64,000 nt of DNA from assembly GCA_015179125.1 (NCBI GenBank), contig WHVA01000498.1, positions 16,988-80,987 on the forward strand, written 5' to 3'. The stretch's first letter is position 1, and each line of letters begins with the position of its first letter. Below are positions 10,639 through 19,601 of the stretch, piece after piece. The position numbers were made by a program, and so were the translations under genes. Source of the stretch: Gautieria morchelliformis. Lineage: Eukaryota > Basidiomycota > Agaricomycetes > Gomphales > Gomphaceae. Under the pieces are notes generated by a model. The model was not told the DNA's origin, searched no databases, and saw nothing but the letters and a program-made list of their open reading frames with translations.

Positions 10639-13600
10639 TTAATATATTCCGATTTGCTCGTTGAGAATCTTCACTCTAGGACTAGGAAGTCCTTTAGTGA
10701 GGATATCTGCCAACATTTGTTCGGTTGGCAAATAAACGAGCTTGGCTTGTTGATTTTTGATTATATCTCGAAGGAAATATAATCGGATGTCGAAGTGCTT
10801 GGTTCTCGTGTGTTGTTGGGTGCCATACGTGATGGCAATGGCTGATTGATTGTCTGAATAAACTTGGATGGGTCTGTTCAGTGGTTGGAATATTTCAGAA
10901 ATAAAATGGCGCATCCAAAGAGCCTCTTTGCCCGCATGGGTCAGGGCGACGAATTCGGCTTCAGTTGATGAGAGGGCTACTATCGACTGTTTCTGGCAAC
11001 TCCATGAAACAGTGCCTCCATCAATCTGAAATAAGTATGCCGAATACGAACGCCTATGACTCTGTGAACCCCAATCCGCATCTGAATACCCCATCAAGCC
11101 GTCTTGATTTCTTCCAAGTGTGAGCTTGTAATGCTTCGTGCCTTTCAAATATTTGAAGACACGTTTGACTGCATTCCAGTGTGTGCCACCTGGATTTTCA
11201 AGGAATTGCGAGAGTAATGACACCGCAAATGCAATGTCAGGTCGAGTGGCTACAGCCGCCCACATCAGTGATCCTATAGCTTGCCTGTATGGAAACTTCG
11301 ACATGGCTTTCTTGCCTCTCTCTGTAGAAGGACATTGGTCTTTAGATAATTTTACGGCTGGATCAAGAGGCGTAGCATAAGTCTTTGCATCTTCGAGATT
11401 AAATTTTTTGATGATCTTCTCGATGTATGCAGGTTGTGAAATTGCAATAGTTTTCTTCTGCCAGTCTCTTTCGATTTTGAGATTCAATAGCCAATGAATC
11501 TCGCCTAGATCTTTCATACTGAAGACCTGAGCAAGATCTCGTTTGACTTCGTCCAGGACTGATTGATTCTCAGCTGTGATGGTAAGGTCGTCCACAGCTG
11601 TTGCAATGATCACATGCCCCTTTCCGCCACGTCTATAAAATACAGCCCCATCTGTGGCTGACGTAGTGAATCCTAACTTGTGGAATTCACCACTTAGACG
11701 TTTATACCATTCTCTTCCAGATTGCTTGAGGCCGTAGAGTGCTTTCTTCAAAAGTAGCACTTCGCCTTTGTCTCCAGACTCATATCCATACGGCTGCTTC
11801 ATGTAAATAGGTTCGGGCAACGTAGCATTGAGGTATGCATAGTCTACGTCCATTTGATGGATAGGCCAGTCATTCCTAGCAGCGATGGCGCATATGATCC
11901 GTAGGGAGGATAACCGAGCAACAGGTGAGTATGTCTCATCATAGTCGACTCCAAACTTCTGTGTGAAGCCTTGGGCGACCATTCTCGATTTAGGTACTAT
12001 TGGTTTCCCTTCTGGATTACGCTTCCAAAGGTAGACCCATTTATTACCGACAATATTGGCTCCAGGAGGTGGTTTGGCTCGTTCCCACACTCCCTTGTCG
12101 ATTAGGGCCTCATACTCTTTGTCCATTGATTTCTTCCATATAGGATTATTCAGAGCTTCGTCTGCATTGCTAGGTTCAATTTGACTCAAATCCGGCGCCT
12201 TGTTATTGTTTTGACCGTCGGTTAGAAACGCACTGATGGCACACTCATAGCTACTGATGCCATCAATCTCGGAGGATAATTCTTGGTCGAATAAAACTTC
12301 TTTATGGTCCTCAACGTCCTCGTAAGCTAGCGTAGTCATATGTGCGCCAGCTTGTCTCTGGGTTTGAGATCTTGTTACGGGACCTGATGGGGCCGGCTGC
12401 ACTTGTTGTTGACGGATCCTTTCGCTTCTCCTTATCGGTTCAGCTTCTCTAGGTCTGTCATCAACTCCCTGAATAGGTTGCAGCTTTTCAAGATATTCCT
12501 CTGGTGCACTTTCATCAATTTCTTCGATCTTTGCCTCTTCGCTGACTAAGCGACCGGGCACAGGCACTGATGCCGGAATGGCCTTCTTCTCTTCTTTAGA
12601 CGTAGGTAGCTTGGATTCCTCAATAGAAATGATTGGGACCTTTCCCTTCTTCATCTCTGAATCAAACACAACATTCCGCTCGACAGAAACTTTGTGCGAG
12701 TCAGGCCAATAAACATAATGACCATGGCTCTGCGCAGAAATTCCTATCCACCGAGCTCTCTTGGCACGAGCTGCCAATTTATCTCCCTGAGTGATTTTAA
12801 CGTAAATTTCAGTTCCCCACGCGTGAATGTCTTTGAGATTCGGTTTTTCATGGTGAATCATCTCGTAGGGCGTTTTATCTGGTAGAGCTCTTGTATGCGT
12901 CCTGTTCCTAAGATAATTGGCATGCTGTATCGCATAGCCCCATAATATCTTAGGAAGGCCTGATTCTAGCAGCATGGCACGAGTTCTCTCAGTGAGAGTT
13001 CGGTTCAGGCGTTCCGCAACACCATTGGACTCTGGTGTGTCGTGTACCGTCAACTGATGCTTCGTGCCTTGTTTGGCTAGATGCTGTTCGAATTCAGAGC
13101 TCGTATACTCGCCCCCTCGATCAGAAACAAGTGCCTTGATGTGCACATTTCTCTGTCGAAGCATTAAAGCCTCGTAGAGCTTGTACTTTGAGAATGCTTC
13201 TGATTTGTTCGCCATGAGATAGATCACCGATTCTCTTGAGTAATCATCGATAAAGGAGACATAATATGACTTCTTATCGATCGTGAGGTGTCTTGCAGGT
13301 CCCCAGACATCAGAATAAATTCTGTCACCGAATTTTGATGTTCGGTCTCTGGGTTCTCGAGGAAGAGGTTTGCGCGCAATCTTGGCCTGAATACACGCAT
13401 CACAGACAATTCTATCGCCTGTGGAGCTCAGTTCAATGCCCAATATCATGCCATGATTTAATAGATGTTGTAGGGACTTCTGCGAGATGTGCCCCATCTT
13501 TTGATGAATTTCCATGGCAGATAAACACATATGGGCTTGAGCACTTGGTGACTGGAGGTCTAGTCGATATAAGCCATTGACTTTCGGTGCTTGCATCAAT

Positions 13601-14883
13601 ACTTTTCGAGCAGCATTAGATATTGTGCATTTCTGGCCACCGAGTCGAATGTCGTAGCCAGCATCATCGCACCGACCGATCGAGACGAGGGTAGCAGCAA
13701 TTTTAGGTGCATAGTATGTATCTTGCAACGTGACTTCTACTGTTCTATCTCCAACCTTATTGGATAATACGAGCAGTCCTGAGCCGAAGGCATCAAAGGT
13801 ACCTTTGTTGGCTGCTCGGATAGTCCTCGGCTGTGAGAATTGACAGTAGTTCCTCAATAAATTTTTGTGAGGAGTCATATGCGATGTCGTTCCGGTGTCG
13901 AGTATAACTATAACTCCTGAGGATGTGCTCAAATTGAAATTAGAGCACTCGTCGAAATTGGTGAAGGCAAGATGCCCATCACCACTTTCCTCAGAAGTAG
14001 ACTCTTCCTCGGCAACATTCGCTTTTGCTTTACCCTTCTTCTTCTTCTTGCCTTTGGCTTTCTTCTTCTGACGTGGTCCTTGACCTTCTTTACCACCTCC
14101 TTTAGCCCAGCAATTTTCGATGGAATGTCCAGGCTTTTTGCAGTTGGTGCATACATGCGCCTTCTGCCCCTTCTGGTCCTTCTTAGTAGATGAACCAATA
14201 AACACCTGCTCTTCTTGCGGGAGTGTTTTCTTCCTGTCATACTGAGCCTTTAGTACCCTAATAATATTATCAGGGACCAATGGCATCCCGCATTCTTCAA
14301 GCGAAGTGGTAAGGGCGTTCATGACTGCCTCATAGGATGGTGGAAGTGATGCAAGGATGATGTCCATGAATTCTTCTTCGGAAACTCTGGCTCCCATCTC
14401 ATTAAGACGAGCATATAGGTCTTGGGCCTTGTCCAAATGATCTCTCAAGTCTCCATCCTCAGGACATCTCATACTGCGGAGTTGTCTCTGCAGGCTGGTG
14501 AGGACCATCTTGGGCTTTTTGGTCATTTCATTGACCAGTGCATCCCAAGTCTCTTTTGCTGTCTTCTGCTTCTGTAGCATCAGGGCTAATGACTCTGACA
14601 CTGAGACGATGATTTGGGTCTTGGCTTGTCCTTCTCTAGCAAGGTATCTCTCCAGCTTCTCCTCGGCCTTATCCATCTGAGTTTCCTCAGCTTCTGTTAG
14701 AATATGGCCTGGGGGCATGACTGGAGGATCAGGAGGTCGAGTGACTCTCCCTTCTACATGCTTGAGTAGATTTTTGGACTCGAAATAGCTGATGAGAGTA
14801 GCTCGCCACAATGGCCAATTACTTCCATCAGTAGCAAGCTTCTCAACACCCAATAGCTTCTCAGAAGTGTCTCCGGGGCCCAT
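10639..14883 (-). CDS. copia-B Gag-Pol polyprotein (1414 aa)
   Basis: A single open frame encodes all Ty1/copia functions in copia order (PR-IN-RT-RH). Visible motifs with rough residues: UBN2-type Gag (1-230), CCHC knuckle CTNCKKPGHSIENC (about 244), protease LDTGTTSHM (about 328), integrase HHCC zinc region (about 458-500) and DDE core (DVWGP about 522, SDRGGEY about 590, NGVAERLNR about 620), reverse transcriptase (MVAQGFTQ about 972, QMDVDYAYLN, ALYGLKQSGREW, TAVDDLTI about 1097) and RNase H (YSDADWGS about 1271, STEAEF, SDNQSAI). The RT box is AVDD rather than the common YVDD. The start ATG lies inside the primer-binding site, five bases after the LTR. No stop or frameshift interrupts it, so it could be autonomous. 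Confidence 0.93.
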   Translation of the reverse strand: MGPGDTSEKLLGVEKLATDGSNWPLWRATLISYFESKNLLKHVEGRVTRPPDPPVMPPGHILTEAEETQMDKAEEKLERYLAREGQAKTQIIVSVSESLALMLQKQKTAKETWDALVNEMTKKPKMVLTSLQRQLRSMRCPEDGDLRDHLDKAQDLYARLNEMGARVSEEEFMDIILASLPPSYEAVMNALTTSLEECGMPLVPDNIIRVLKAQYDRKKTLPQEEQVFIGSSTKKDQKGQKAHVCTNCKKPGHSIENCWAKGGGKEGQGPRQKKKAKGKKKKKGKAKANVAEEESTSEESGDGHLAFTNFDECSNFNLSTSSGVIVILDTGTTSHMTPHKNLLRNYCQFSQPRTIRAANKGTFDAFGSGLLVLSNKVGDRTVEVTLQDTYYAPKIAATLVSIGRCDDAGYDIRLGGQKCTISNAARKVLMQAPKVNGLYRLDLQSPSAQAHMCLSAMEIHQKMGHISQKSLQHLLNHGMILGIELSSTGDRIVCDACIQAKIARKPLPREPRDRTSKFGDRIYSDVWGPARHLTIDKKSYYVSFIDDYSRESVIYLMANKSEAFSKYKLYEALMLRQRNVHIKALVSDRGGEYTSSEFEQHLAKQGTKHQLTVHDTPESNGVAERLNRTLTERTRAMLLESGLPKILWGYAIQHANYLRNRTHTRALPDKTPYEMIHHEKPNLKDIHAWGTEIYVKITQGDKLAARAKRARWIGISAQSHGHYVYWPDSHKVSVERNVVFDSEMKKGKVPIISIEESKLPTSKEEKKAIPASVPVPGRLVSEEAKIEEIDESAPEEYLEKLQPIQGVDDRPREAEPIRRSERIRQQQVQPAPSGPVTRSQTQRQAGAHMTTLAYEDVEDHKEVLFDQELSSEIDGISSYECAISAFLTDGQNNNKAPDLSQIEPSNADEALNNPIWKKSMDKEYEALIDKGVWERAKPPPGANIVGNKWVYLWKRNPEGKPIVPKSRMVAQGFTQKFGVDYDETYSPVARLSSLRIICAIAARNDWPIHQMDVDYAYLNATLPEPIYMKQPYGYESGDKGEVLLLKKALYGLKQSGREWYKRLSGEFHKLGFTTSATDGAVFYRRGGKGHVIIATAVDDLTITAENQSVLDEVKRDLAQVFSMKDLGEIHWLLNLKIERDWQKKTIAISQPAYIEKIIKKFNLEDAKTYATPLDPAVKLSKDQCPSTERGKKAMSKFPYRQAIGSLMWAAVATRPDIAFAVSLLSQFLENPGGTHWNAVKRVFKYLKGTKHYKLTLGRNQDGLMGYSDADWGSQSHRRSYSAYLFQIDGGTVSWSCQKQSIVALSSTEAEFVALTHAGKEALWMRHFISEIFQPLNRPIQVYSDNQSAIAITYGTQQHTRTKHFDIRLYFLRDIIKNQQAKLVYLPTEQMLADILTKGLPSPRVKILNEQIGIY

Positions 14884-14888
14884 AACCC
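14876..14888 (-). other. copia-B primer-binding site overlapping the Gag start codon
   Basis: On the minus strand GGGTTATGGGCCC follows immediately after the LTR end CTCTACA. It matches the anticodon-loop complement of tRNAiMet. The ATG at 14883-14881 starts the polyprotein (Met-Gly-Pro), so the priming site is coding. Confidence 0.75.
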
Positions 14889-15386
14889 TGTAGAGGACAG
14901 GAATTATAGGCAGTAGGTATGGACTTGTTATTCAAAAGAATAGACTAGAAATCAATTCACTCTCTCAGTGAATTTAGTGGTCACTATAAATATATTATAC
15001 ACTACCTAGAAATCAATTCACTACAGAACATTTCTAGGTTAATAAATGCAAAGATTACTAGACTAATTTACTTGCCTCTCTCAGTGAATTTAGTGGTCAC
15101 TGAGAGAGGGGGAAATGTGTTCCACTGCGCATGTACTACTACCCGGCTCTTTAGCGCCCAAGGGCTCGCGCGTCGAAGTCATTTCAGACTCCGCTGGGTG
15201 CAGCCGCTTGTGAAAGTAGGAATAACAAGATGAAATAGAGAGATAAGAAATGAGTGGAAAATTTCGAAAATAACCAGAGAAATGGATGCATAATACAAGA
15301 GCAATGTGAGAAGAAATTGGAAGGCCACACAACAAATTGGATATATTATGCTTGATTTTGGTGCAGGAGCATAAATGCACCCAACA
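14889..15386 (-). repeat. copia-B 5' LTR
   Basis: 498 bp, identical to the left LTR except for one base. Beyond it the sequence switches at once to the integrase region of gypsy-2. Confidence 0.92.
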
Positions 15387-17118
15387 CGTTTGGACCCGGA
15401 CGGTGAGTTATTGCCCACCGACTGGTATGTCGAGTTGCGCACAGTGGCGACCAGACGCTCTAAACACCTCGCGGAGAAGACAGAGGCGAGAATAACGGAA
15501 GCCGCCACATTAAACGAGGGCTCACCAGAGCCCGCGAACGTCGCCGTGTCCCGTGACGACGACGATGATGTCAGAGCCATCGCCGCAGGAAATGATGGTG
15601 TGCCCCTGCGCCGGATCGTCGAACAAGGCGTAGACCTGTCTAAGGTCCTACGAGACGCGTACCACAGGGACAGCATGTTCACAAAGATCATGGCACACCC
15701 GGACGCGCACCCGAGATTTGGGATCTGGGACGGGCTGATCTGGACTAAGAATCTGCTCAAAGTAGACGTCATTGCCGTCCCCCGCTCTGTTCTTCAGGGG
15801 GGAAGGAAGCTGATTGAAATTATCATCGATTGGGCACATCAGATAGTCGGCCACTACGGCCATCTGAAGACTTTGAACTACGTTTGAAGAGCATATTGGT
15901 GGCCAGGCATGAGCCCAGACATAGAAGTGTTCTGCACATCATGCGCGAGGTGTCAGATGATGAAAACCAGACCACAACGGCCCAAAGGCCTACTACACAG
16001 CCTACCCATTCCAGATAGGCCGTGGCAGTCGATTGGCATCAACTTCATGGGGCCCCTGCCCAGATCCAACGACTGTGACTACCTGATGGTAGTCATCGAC
16101 CAACTAACGTCGCTCGTACACCTAGTACCAACCACGACGAGCGTGTCAGCCAAGGGAGTAGCCTGGCTGTTTCTGAAGGAGGTCATCCGGCTACATGGAG
16201 TCCCCGACTCCATCGTCTCGGACAGAGACTCAAAGTTCACGTCGATCTTCTGGCATGAACTCCAGCGACTCATGGGGACTAAGCTCCTCATGTCAACTGC
16301 CTTCCATCCACAAACGGATGGAGCAACCGAGCGGGCAAACCGCTCGATCGGCCAGATATTGCGAGCGGTTGTCAGAGACGATCAGAAGGATTGGGCATTG
16401 AAATGCCCAATGGTTGAGGTCGCCCTCAACAGCAACGTCAGCGCGACCACATGGTTCGCACCTTTTGAGCTGAACCATGGCTATATGCCGCGGATAGACC
16501 TCCCCCTAGCTGTGGACACCCCGTTCAAGGGGGTGGCCCGGTTCGCACATCAGGCAAATGGAACCTGATGGCGGCACACAATGCAATCATAGAGCATCGA
16601 GTGACGCAAACGTTTCACGCAAATAAGAAACGTATGGCGAGCGACTGGTATGTGGCCAACGACCGCGTCTACCTTTCGACACAAAACCTAATCTCCCGAA
16701 AGGAAGAGCCAGAAAGCTAGTCCCACGGTACATCGGACCGTACCGTGTCGTCGAGGCTCACAACGACGCCTCGACGGTGACCCTCGATCTTCCCGACGAA
16801 CTGAAAAGCCGTCGCATTTCACCGGTCTTCCATTCCAGCCTCATACGGCGATATGAGGCTAACAACAACGAATTGTTCCCTCGTCGTGAGGCCAAGTCAT
16901 TTTATGACTTTGGAGCAAATGACGACGAGGAGTGGCTTGTCGACGAGATTATCGCACATCGATGGATAAACTCGACGGACCTGGAGTTCCAGGTCCGTTG
17001 GACCCTAGGTGATGTGACATGGGAACCCATGTCATCCTGCAAGGACCTTGAAGCCCTAGATAGCTATCTAGAGCTTCGGGGGGTGGGAAAGCCACGCGAC
17101 CTCCCCAGACACCGCTAG
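15387..17118 (+). pseudogene. gypsy-2 integrase with C-terminal chromodomain, broken
   Basis: The frame begins in the region before the integrase zinc finger (VGHYGHLKTLNYV ... VFCTSCARCQ) and continues through the DDE core (WQSIGINFMGPLP, SDRDSKFTS, AFHPQTDGATERANRS). The C-terminal part has HPVF-type sequence (ISPVFHSSLI) followed by a chromodomain (EWLVDEIIAHRW ... FQVRWTLGDVTWEP, about 16930-17040), which defines chromoviruses and is thought to guide integration to modified histones. Defects: an in-frame TGA at 15885-15887 where Arg is expected before AYWWPGM, a frameshift near 16550 and further frame changes to about 16776. The integrase is non-functional. Confidence 0.88.
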
Positions 17119-17227
17119 ATGCGTCTGTCATGTGCAGACCGTGGCCGGTGCGGTTAAATATTCGCCTCGGATCTTTCCGAGGGCGCATCGCTTCTTGGAA
17201 GCAACCACCATCATCTACCCACGAAAG

Positions 17228-19192
17228 ATGATGCCCCCCAAAGATGGGATGGACGTTGATCCGTCAACGGCCCTGAGACAGGGGGCCGCAGACATTCTCC
17301 GTGCTCCAATAGACCAGGAGCACTGGATGATTGTGGGATGGGAGGACGCCCTCGCCATCGTCCACCCGGATGATTGCGCAACGTGTGCGGACTACACCGC
17401 GGCCCCTAGGGCCGCGACCGGCACCCGCAAGATCAAATTGCGGGATGAAGACATCGGTGATGCCGTCGATGCAGCTTGGGGATGGCTCCCAAGGGGCATC
17501 GCGCGTGATGCGCGAGAAGAGCCCCTCCAGGACATACACAACCTTAAAAAAGAGGTCAAGGAGCTGGAATGCGTGGTTGGGGACCGCGACAATGCGCTCG
17601 CAACCAAGTGCACCAGGATCAAGGAACTGGAGCAACAGCTGAGCGCAGCCCAGCTCCAGGTTACCCTGGCCCACGTTGCCTCAAAAAGGCCACGACATGA
17701 CCCGGCCACGGACCCAGTGGCCGGACCATCATCACTTCAAGCGACGGTGCCTCTGCCGGCGCACGCAACATCGGGACTAGCGTCCCGATTGTCGGTGCCG
17801 ACCCCGACAACGACAACAACGGAAGGGCAGAGCGTGCCTTCCGACTCTGCGTACAGCATCCCAGATGGATGGGAGTCCAACTCGTCCGTCTGGAAGGCGT
17901 ACGACCCCGAACGGGCACAGAGGCTGGCAGAGCAGCCAAAGAAAAAGCGCAAGAAATTGCACGGCTCCCCCCACACTGTCAATGGGCTAGCCATTGCAAA
18001 GGAAAGCGTGATTAGCACTTACCTAGCGGCGTCATCGTCGCACACCATCAACGACCCCGCCCTTCAGTGGCGGGTAGCACAGATCAAGGCCCAGTACATT
18101 GGGCCTGGCGTGGCCCTGCCTCCGCCGGCGGGGACTGTTCACCCTCCCTACCCGGGGGAGGGAGTGATCATACCACTCGGAGACCCACCGATCTCCGAGA
18201 CGGGCCTCCTACCACGGCCGGTAGGAAAGGTCCAACAGCATCGTACTCAATGGTACGATGTCTGCCCGCTCAACAACCCACACTTCGTCGAACTCATAGC
18301 GTGGGCAAAAGAAATGCCGCAGCTCGCGTGTACACGCGAGATGATTGGCGTATTCAAATGCATCGAGCGCGAACAACGCGCTCGCAATCCCAAAAGGGAT
18401 TGCCTCATGATAGCGGGCGGTACCCCGCACGACATCGCGGCCATTCTGAAGGGTTGGATACACAACCCTGAAGGAATCCCTTCCGCCATCCATGACAACG
18501 TGGATGGCACCTTCAACCTAGACGACATGGACGTCTGGATGTGGTTGAAGGCCCTTGCGCCCCGGGTCAAAGGGGTCGCATCACCTTTCAGGGCGAGGCT
18601 ACTCGACCTCTTCGGCTCGACAGACCAATGGTCAAGCCTCGTCGATGCCAGGGAAGTGCTGACACCTCAGAGCAGCACCCTGCGGCTCTCAATCATGGGC
18701 CCGTTCCCTGTGGAGGGCCGAGCCGGCCCCGACATCCCCCTCGCAGAGATCACGAGATGGTTGGCCCGCTACGCGGGAGTCATTCCCGAGCGAGCAGGGC
18801 GCATTGAACATTATATTCAACGCAGTATCACTGGCGCGGCATTCAGTGCCGCCACCCACGAGGGCCAACAAAAGGTCATCGAGACCAGCCACGTGAGGGC
18901 CGCGGTGCCGCGACCTCTCACTCACGCCCAGCTCGACCGAGAGCTGGCATGCTTCCGGCCCCCTCCCCAGGCTGAGGACCCGGCCGTTGAGGCCATGCTC
19001 TGTGAGGAAACGGGCCCCAGCACCCAAGCGGAGACCGCCGCTAGTGGTGAGGCTGACCAGCCTCACCCAATCACCACCAATGACGCGGAGGTGCCCCCGG
19101 AGGAGTCACGTGCTCCACCGGCCCTGTACGACGACGACATCATCGTATCGGCCACTCTAGAGGACTCCCTCATGGATGACCTCTATGAGTAG
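17228..19192 (+). CDS. gypsy-2 accessory ORF (655 aa), unknown function
   Basis: A long uninterrupted frame lies between the chromodomain integrase and the 3' LTR, in the sense orientation, where env-like genes sit in some LTR elements. The open frame extends upstream to 17132, but MMPPKDGMDVDPS at 17228 is the more natural start. Visible parts: a CATC motif near residue 52, a predicted coiled coil near residues 100-140 (LKKEVKELECVV ... IKELEQQLSAAQ), a basic PKKKRKK cluster near residue 237 resembling a monopartite nuclear localisation signal, a Trp-rich central region (MDVWMWLKALAP) and an acidic C-terminus (YDDDII...DDLYE). There is no signal peptide or membrane segment, so it is not an envelope protein. 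I do not recognise the family. It stays open although the integrase beside it is broken. Confidence 0.75.
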   Translation: MMPPKDGMDVDPSTALRQGAADILRAPIDQEHWMIVGWEDALAIVHPDDCATCADYTAAPRAATGTRKIKLRDEDIGDAVDAAWGWLPRGIARDAREEPLQDIHNLKKEVKELECVVGDRDNALATKCTRIKELEQQLSAAQLQVTLAHVASKRPRHDPATDPVAGPSSLQATVPLPAHATSGLASRLSVPTPTTTTTEGQSVPSDSAYSIPDGWESNSSVWKAYDPERAQRLAEQPKKKRKKLHGSPHTVNGLAIAKESVISTYLAASSSHTINDPALQWRVAQIKAQYIGPGVALPPPAGTVHPPYPGEGVIIPLGDPPISETGLLPRPVGKVQQHRTQWYDVCPLNNPHFVELIAWAKEMPQLACTREMIGVFKCIEREQRARNPKRDCLMIAGGTPHDIAAILKGWIHNPEGIPSAIHDNVDGTFNLDDMDVWMWLKALAPRVKGVASPFRARLLDLFGSTDQWSSLVDAREVLTPQSSTLRLSIMGPFPVEGRAGPDIPLAEITRWLARYAGVIPERAGRIEHYIQRSITGAAFSAATHEGQQKVIETSHVRAAVPRPLTHAQLDRELACFRPPPQAEDPAVEAMLCEETGPSTQAETAASGEADQPHPITTNDAEVPPEESRAPPALYDDDIIVSATLEDSLMDDLYE

Positions 19193-19216
19193 TAGTTAAC
19201 CCCTATAGTTGTCTAT

Positions 19217-19228
19217 AGAGGGGGAGGG
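19217..19228 (+). other. gypsy-2 polypurine tract
   Basis: AGAGGGGGAGGG lies directly before the TGTAAATAACCC start of the 3' LTR, the expected position for second-strand priming. Confidence 0.7.
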
Positions 19229-19443
19229 TGTAAATAACCCGTGTATCTACATGTACATTAGTTATTACATAATCCCAGTGGGCCCCTTAGGGACCCACTG
19301 TATAGTTTATGCGTGGGAACCGGCTAGCGGTCCCCATCGCATCTTACTCTTACCTGTCACTACGTAGCATTCAGAATACCACTCATTGGTCAAGTTCTGT
19401 AGTGCCCTTGTGATACAAGGTTCTAAGATCGACATCCTTTACA
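19229..19443 (+). repeat. gypsy-2 3' LTR
   Basis: 215 bp from TGTAAATAACCC to CCTTTACA. It is followed by GTAGT, which is also part of the copia-C LTR remnant. The matching 5' LTR is not in the window. Confidence 0.75.
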
Positions 19444-19461
19444 GTAGTGCACACTCCAATA

Positions 19462-19472
19462 GGTTATGGGCC
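19462..19472 (+). other. copia-C primer-binding site
   Basis: GGTTATGGGCC directly follows the LTR end CTCCAATA, the same internal tRNAiMet-type site as in the other copia elements of the window. Confidence 0.72.
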
Positions 19473-19601
19473 TACTGCTGCACTCCTAATATCCTTGTGA
19501 AGCATCCATACGTGCAGGAACTATCCGAGACCATTCTTTTTCTGTCATCCCTGCCTCCACTTTGACAGTGCATATAACTGTTTTTCCTTTCGTTCCGCCT
19601 C

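Larger units (their letters stand above)
10128..15386 (-). mobile_element. Ty1/copia retrotransposon copia-B, full length and apparently intact
   Basis: Two 498-bp LTRs (10128-10625 and 14889-15386) differ at a single position (C at 10387 versus T in the other copy). The internal region has one uninterrupted polyprotein frame, a primer-binding site directly after the 5' LTR, and a purine tract (AGCTTGAGGGGGCG) directly before the 3' LTR. The near-identical LTRs indicate a recent insertion. The flanks do not show a matching target duplication (GAACC left, CGTTT right) and belong to different gypsy elements. Confidence 0.92.
15387..19443 (+). mobile_element. Ty3/gypsy chromovirus gypsy-2, 3' part only
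   Basis: The segment contains, in order, the H2C2/core integrase, a chromodomain, an extra long ORF, a polypurine tract (AGAGGGGGAGGG, 19217-19228) and a 215-bp 3' LTR. Gag, protease, RT and RNase H are missing. Its left edge is the copia-B LTR and the sequence does not continue gypsy-1, so a deletion or recombination joined the two. Its right LTR ends at the last 18 bp of the copia-C 5' LTR. Confidence 0.8.

Noticed and set aside
17264..18018. Minus-strand open frames opposite the gypsy-2 accessory ORF
   Set aside because: They are shadows of a GC-rich coding frame, without motifs or starts in good context.
17228..19192. Envelope gene in gypsy-2
   Set aside because: The position fits an env-like gene, but there is no signal peptide, membrane segment or fusion-type hydrophobic stretch; a nuclear-localisation-like cluster is present instead.
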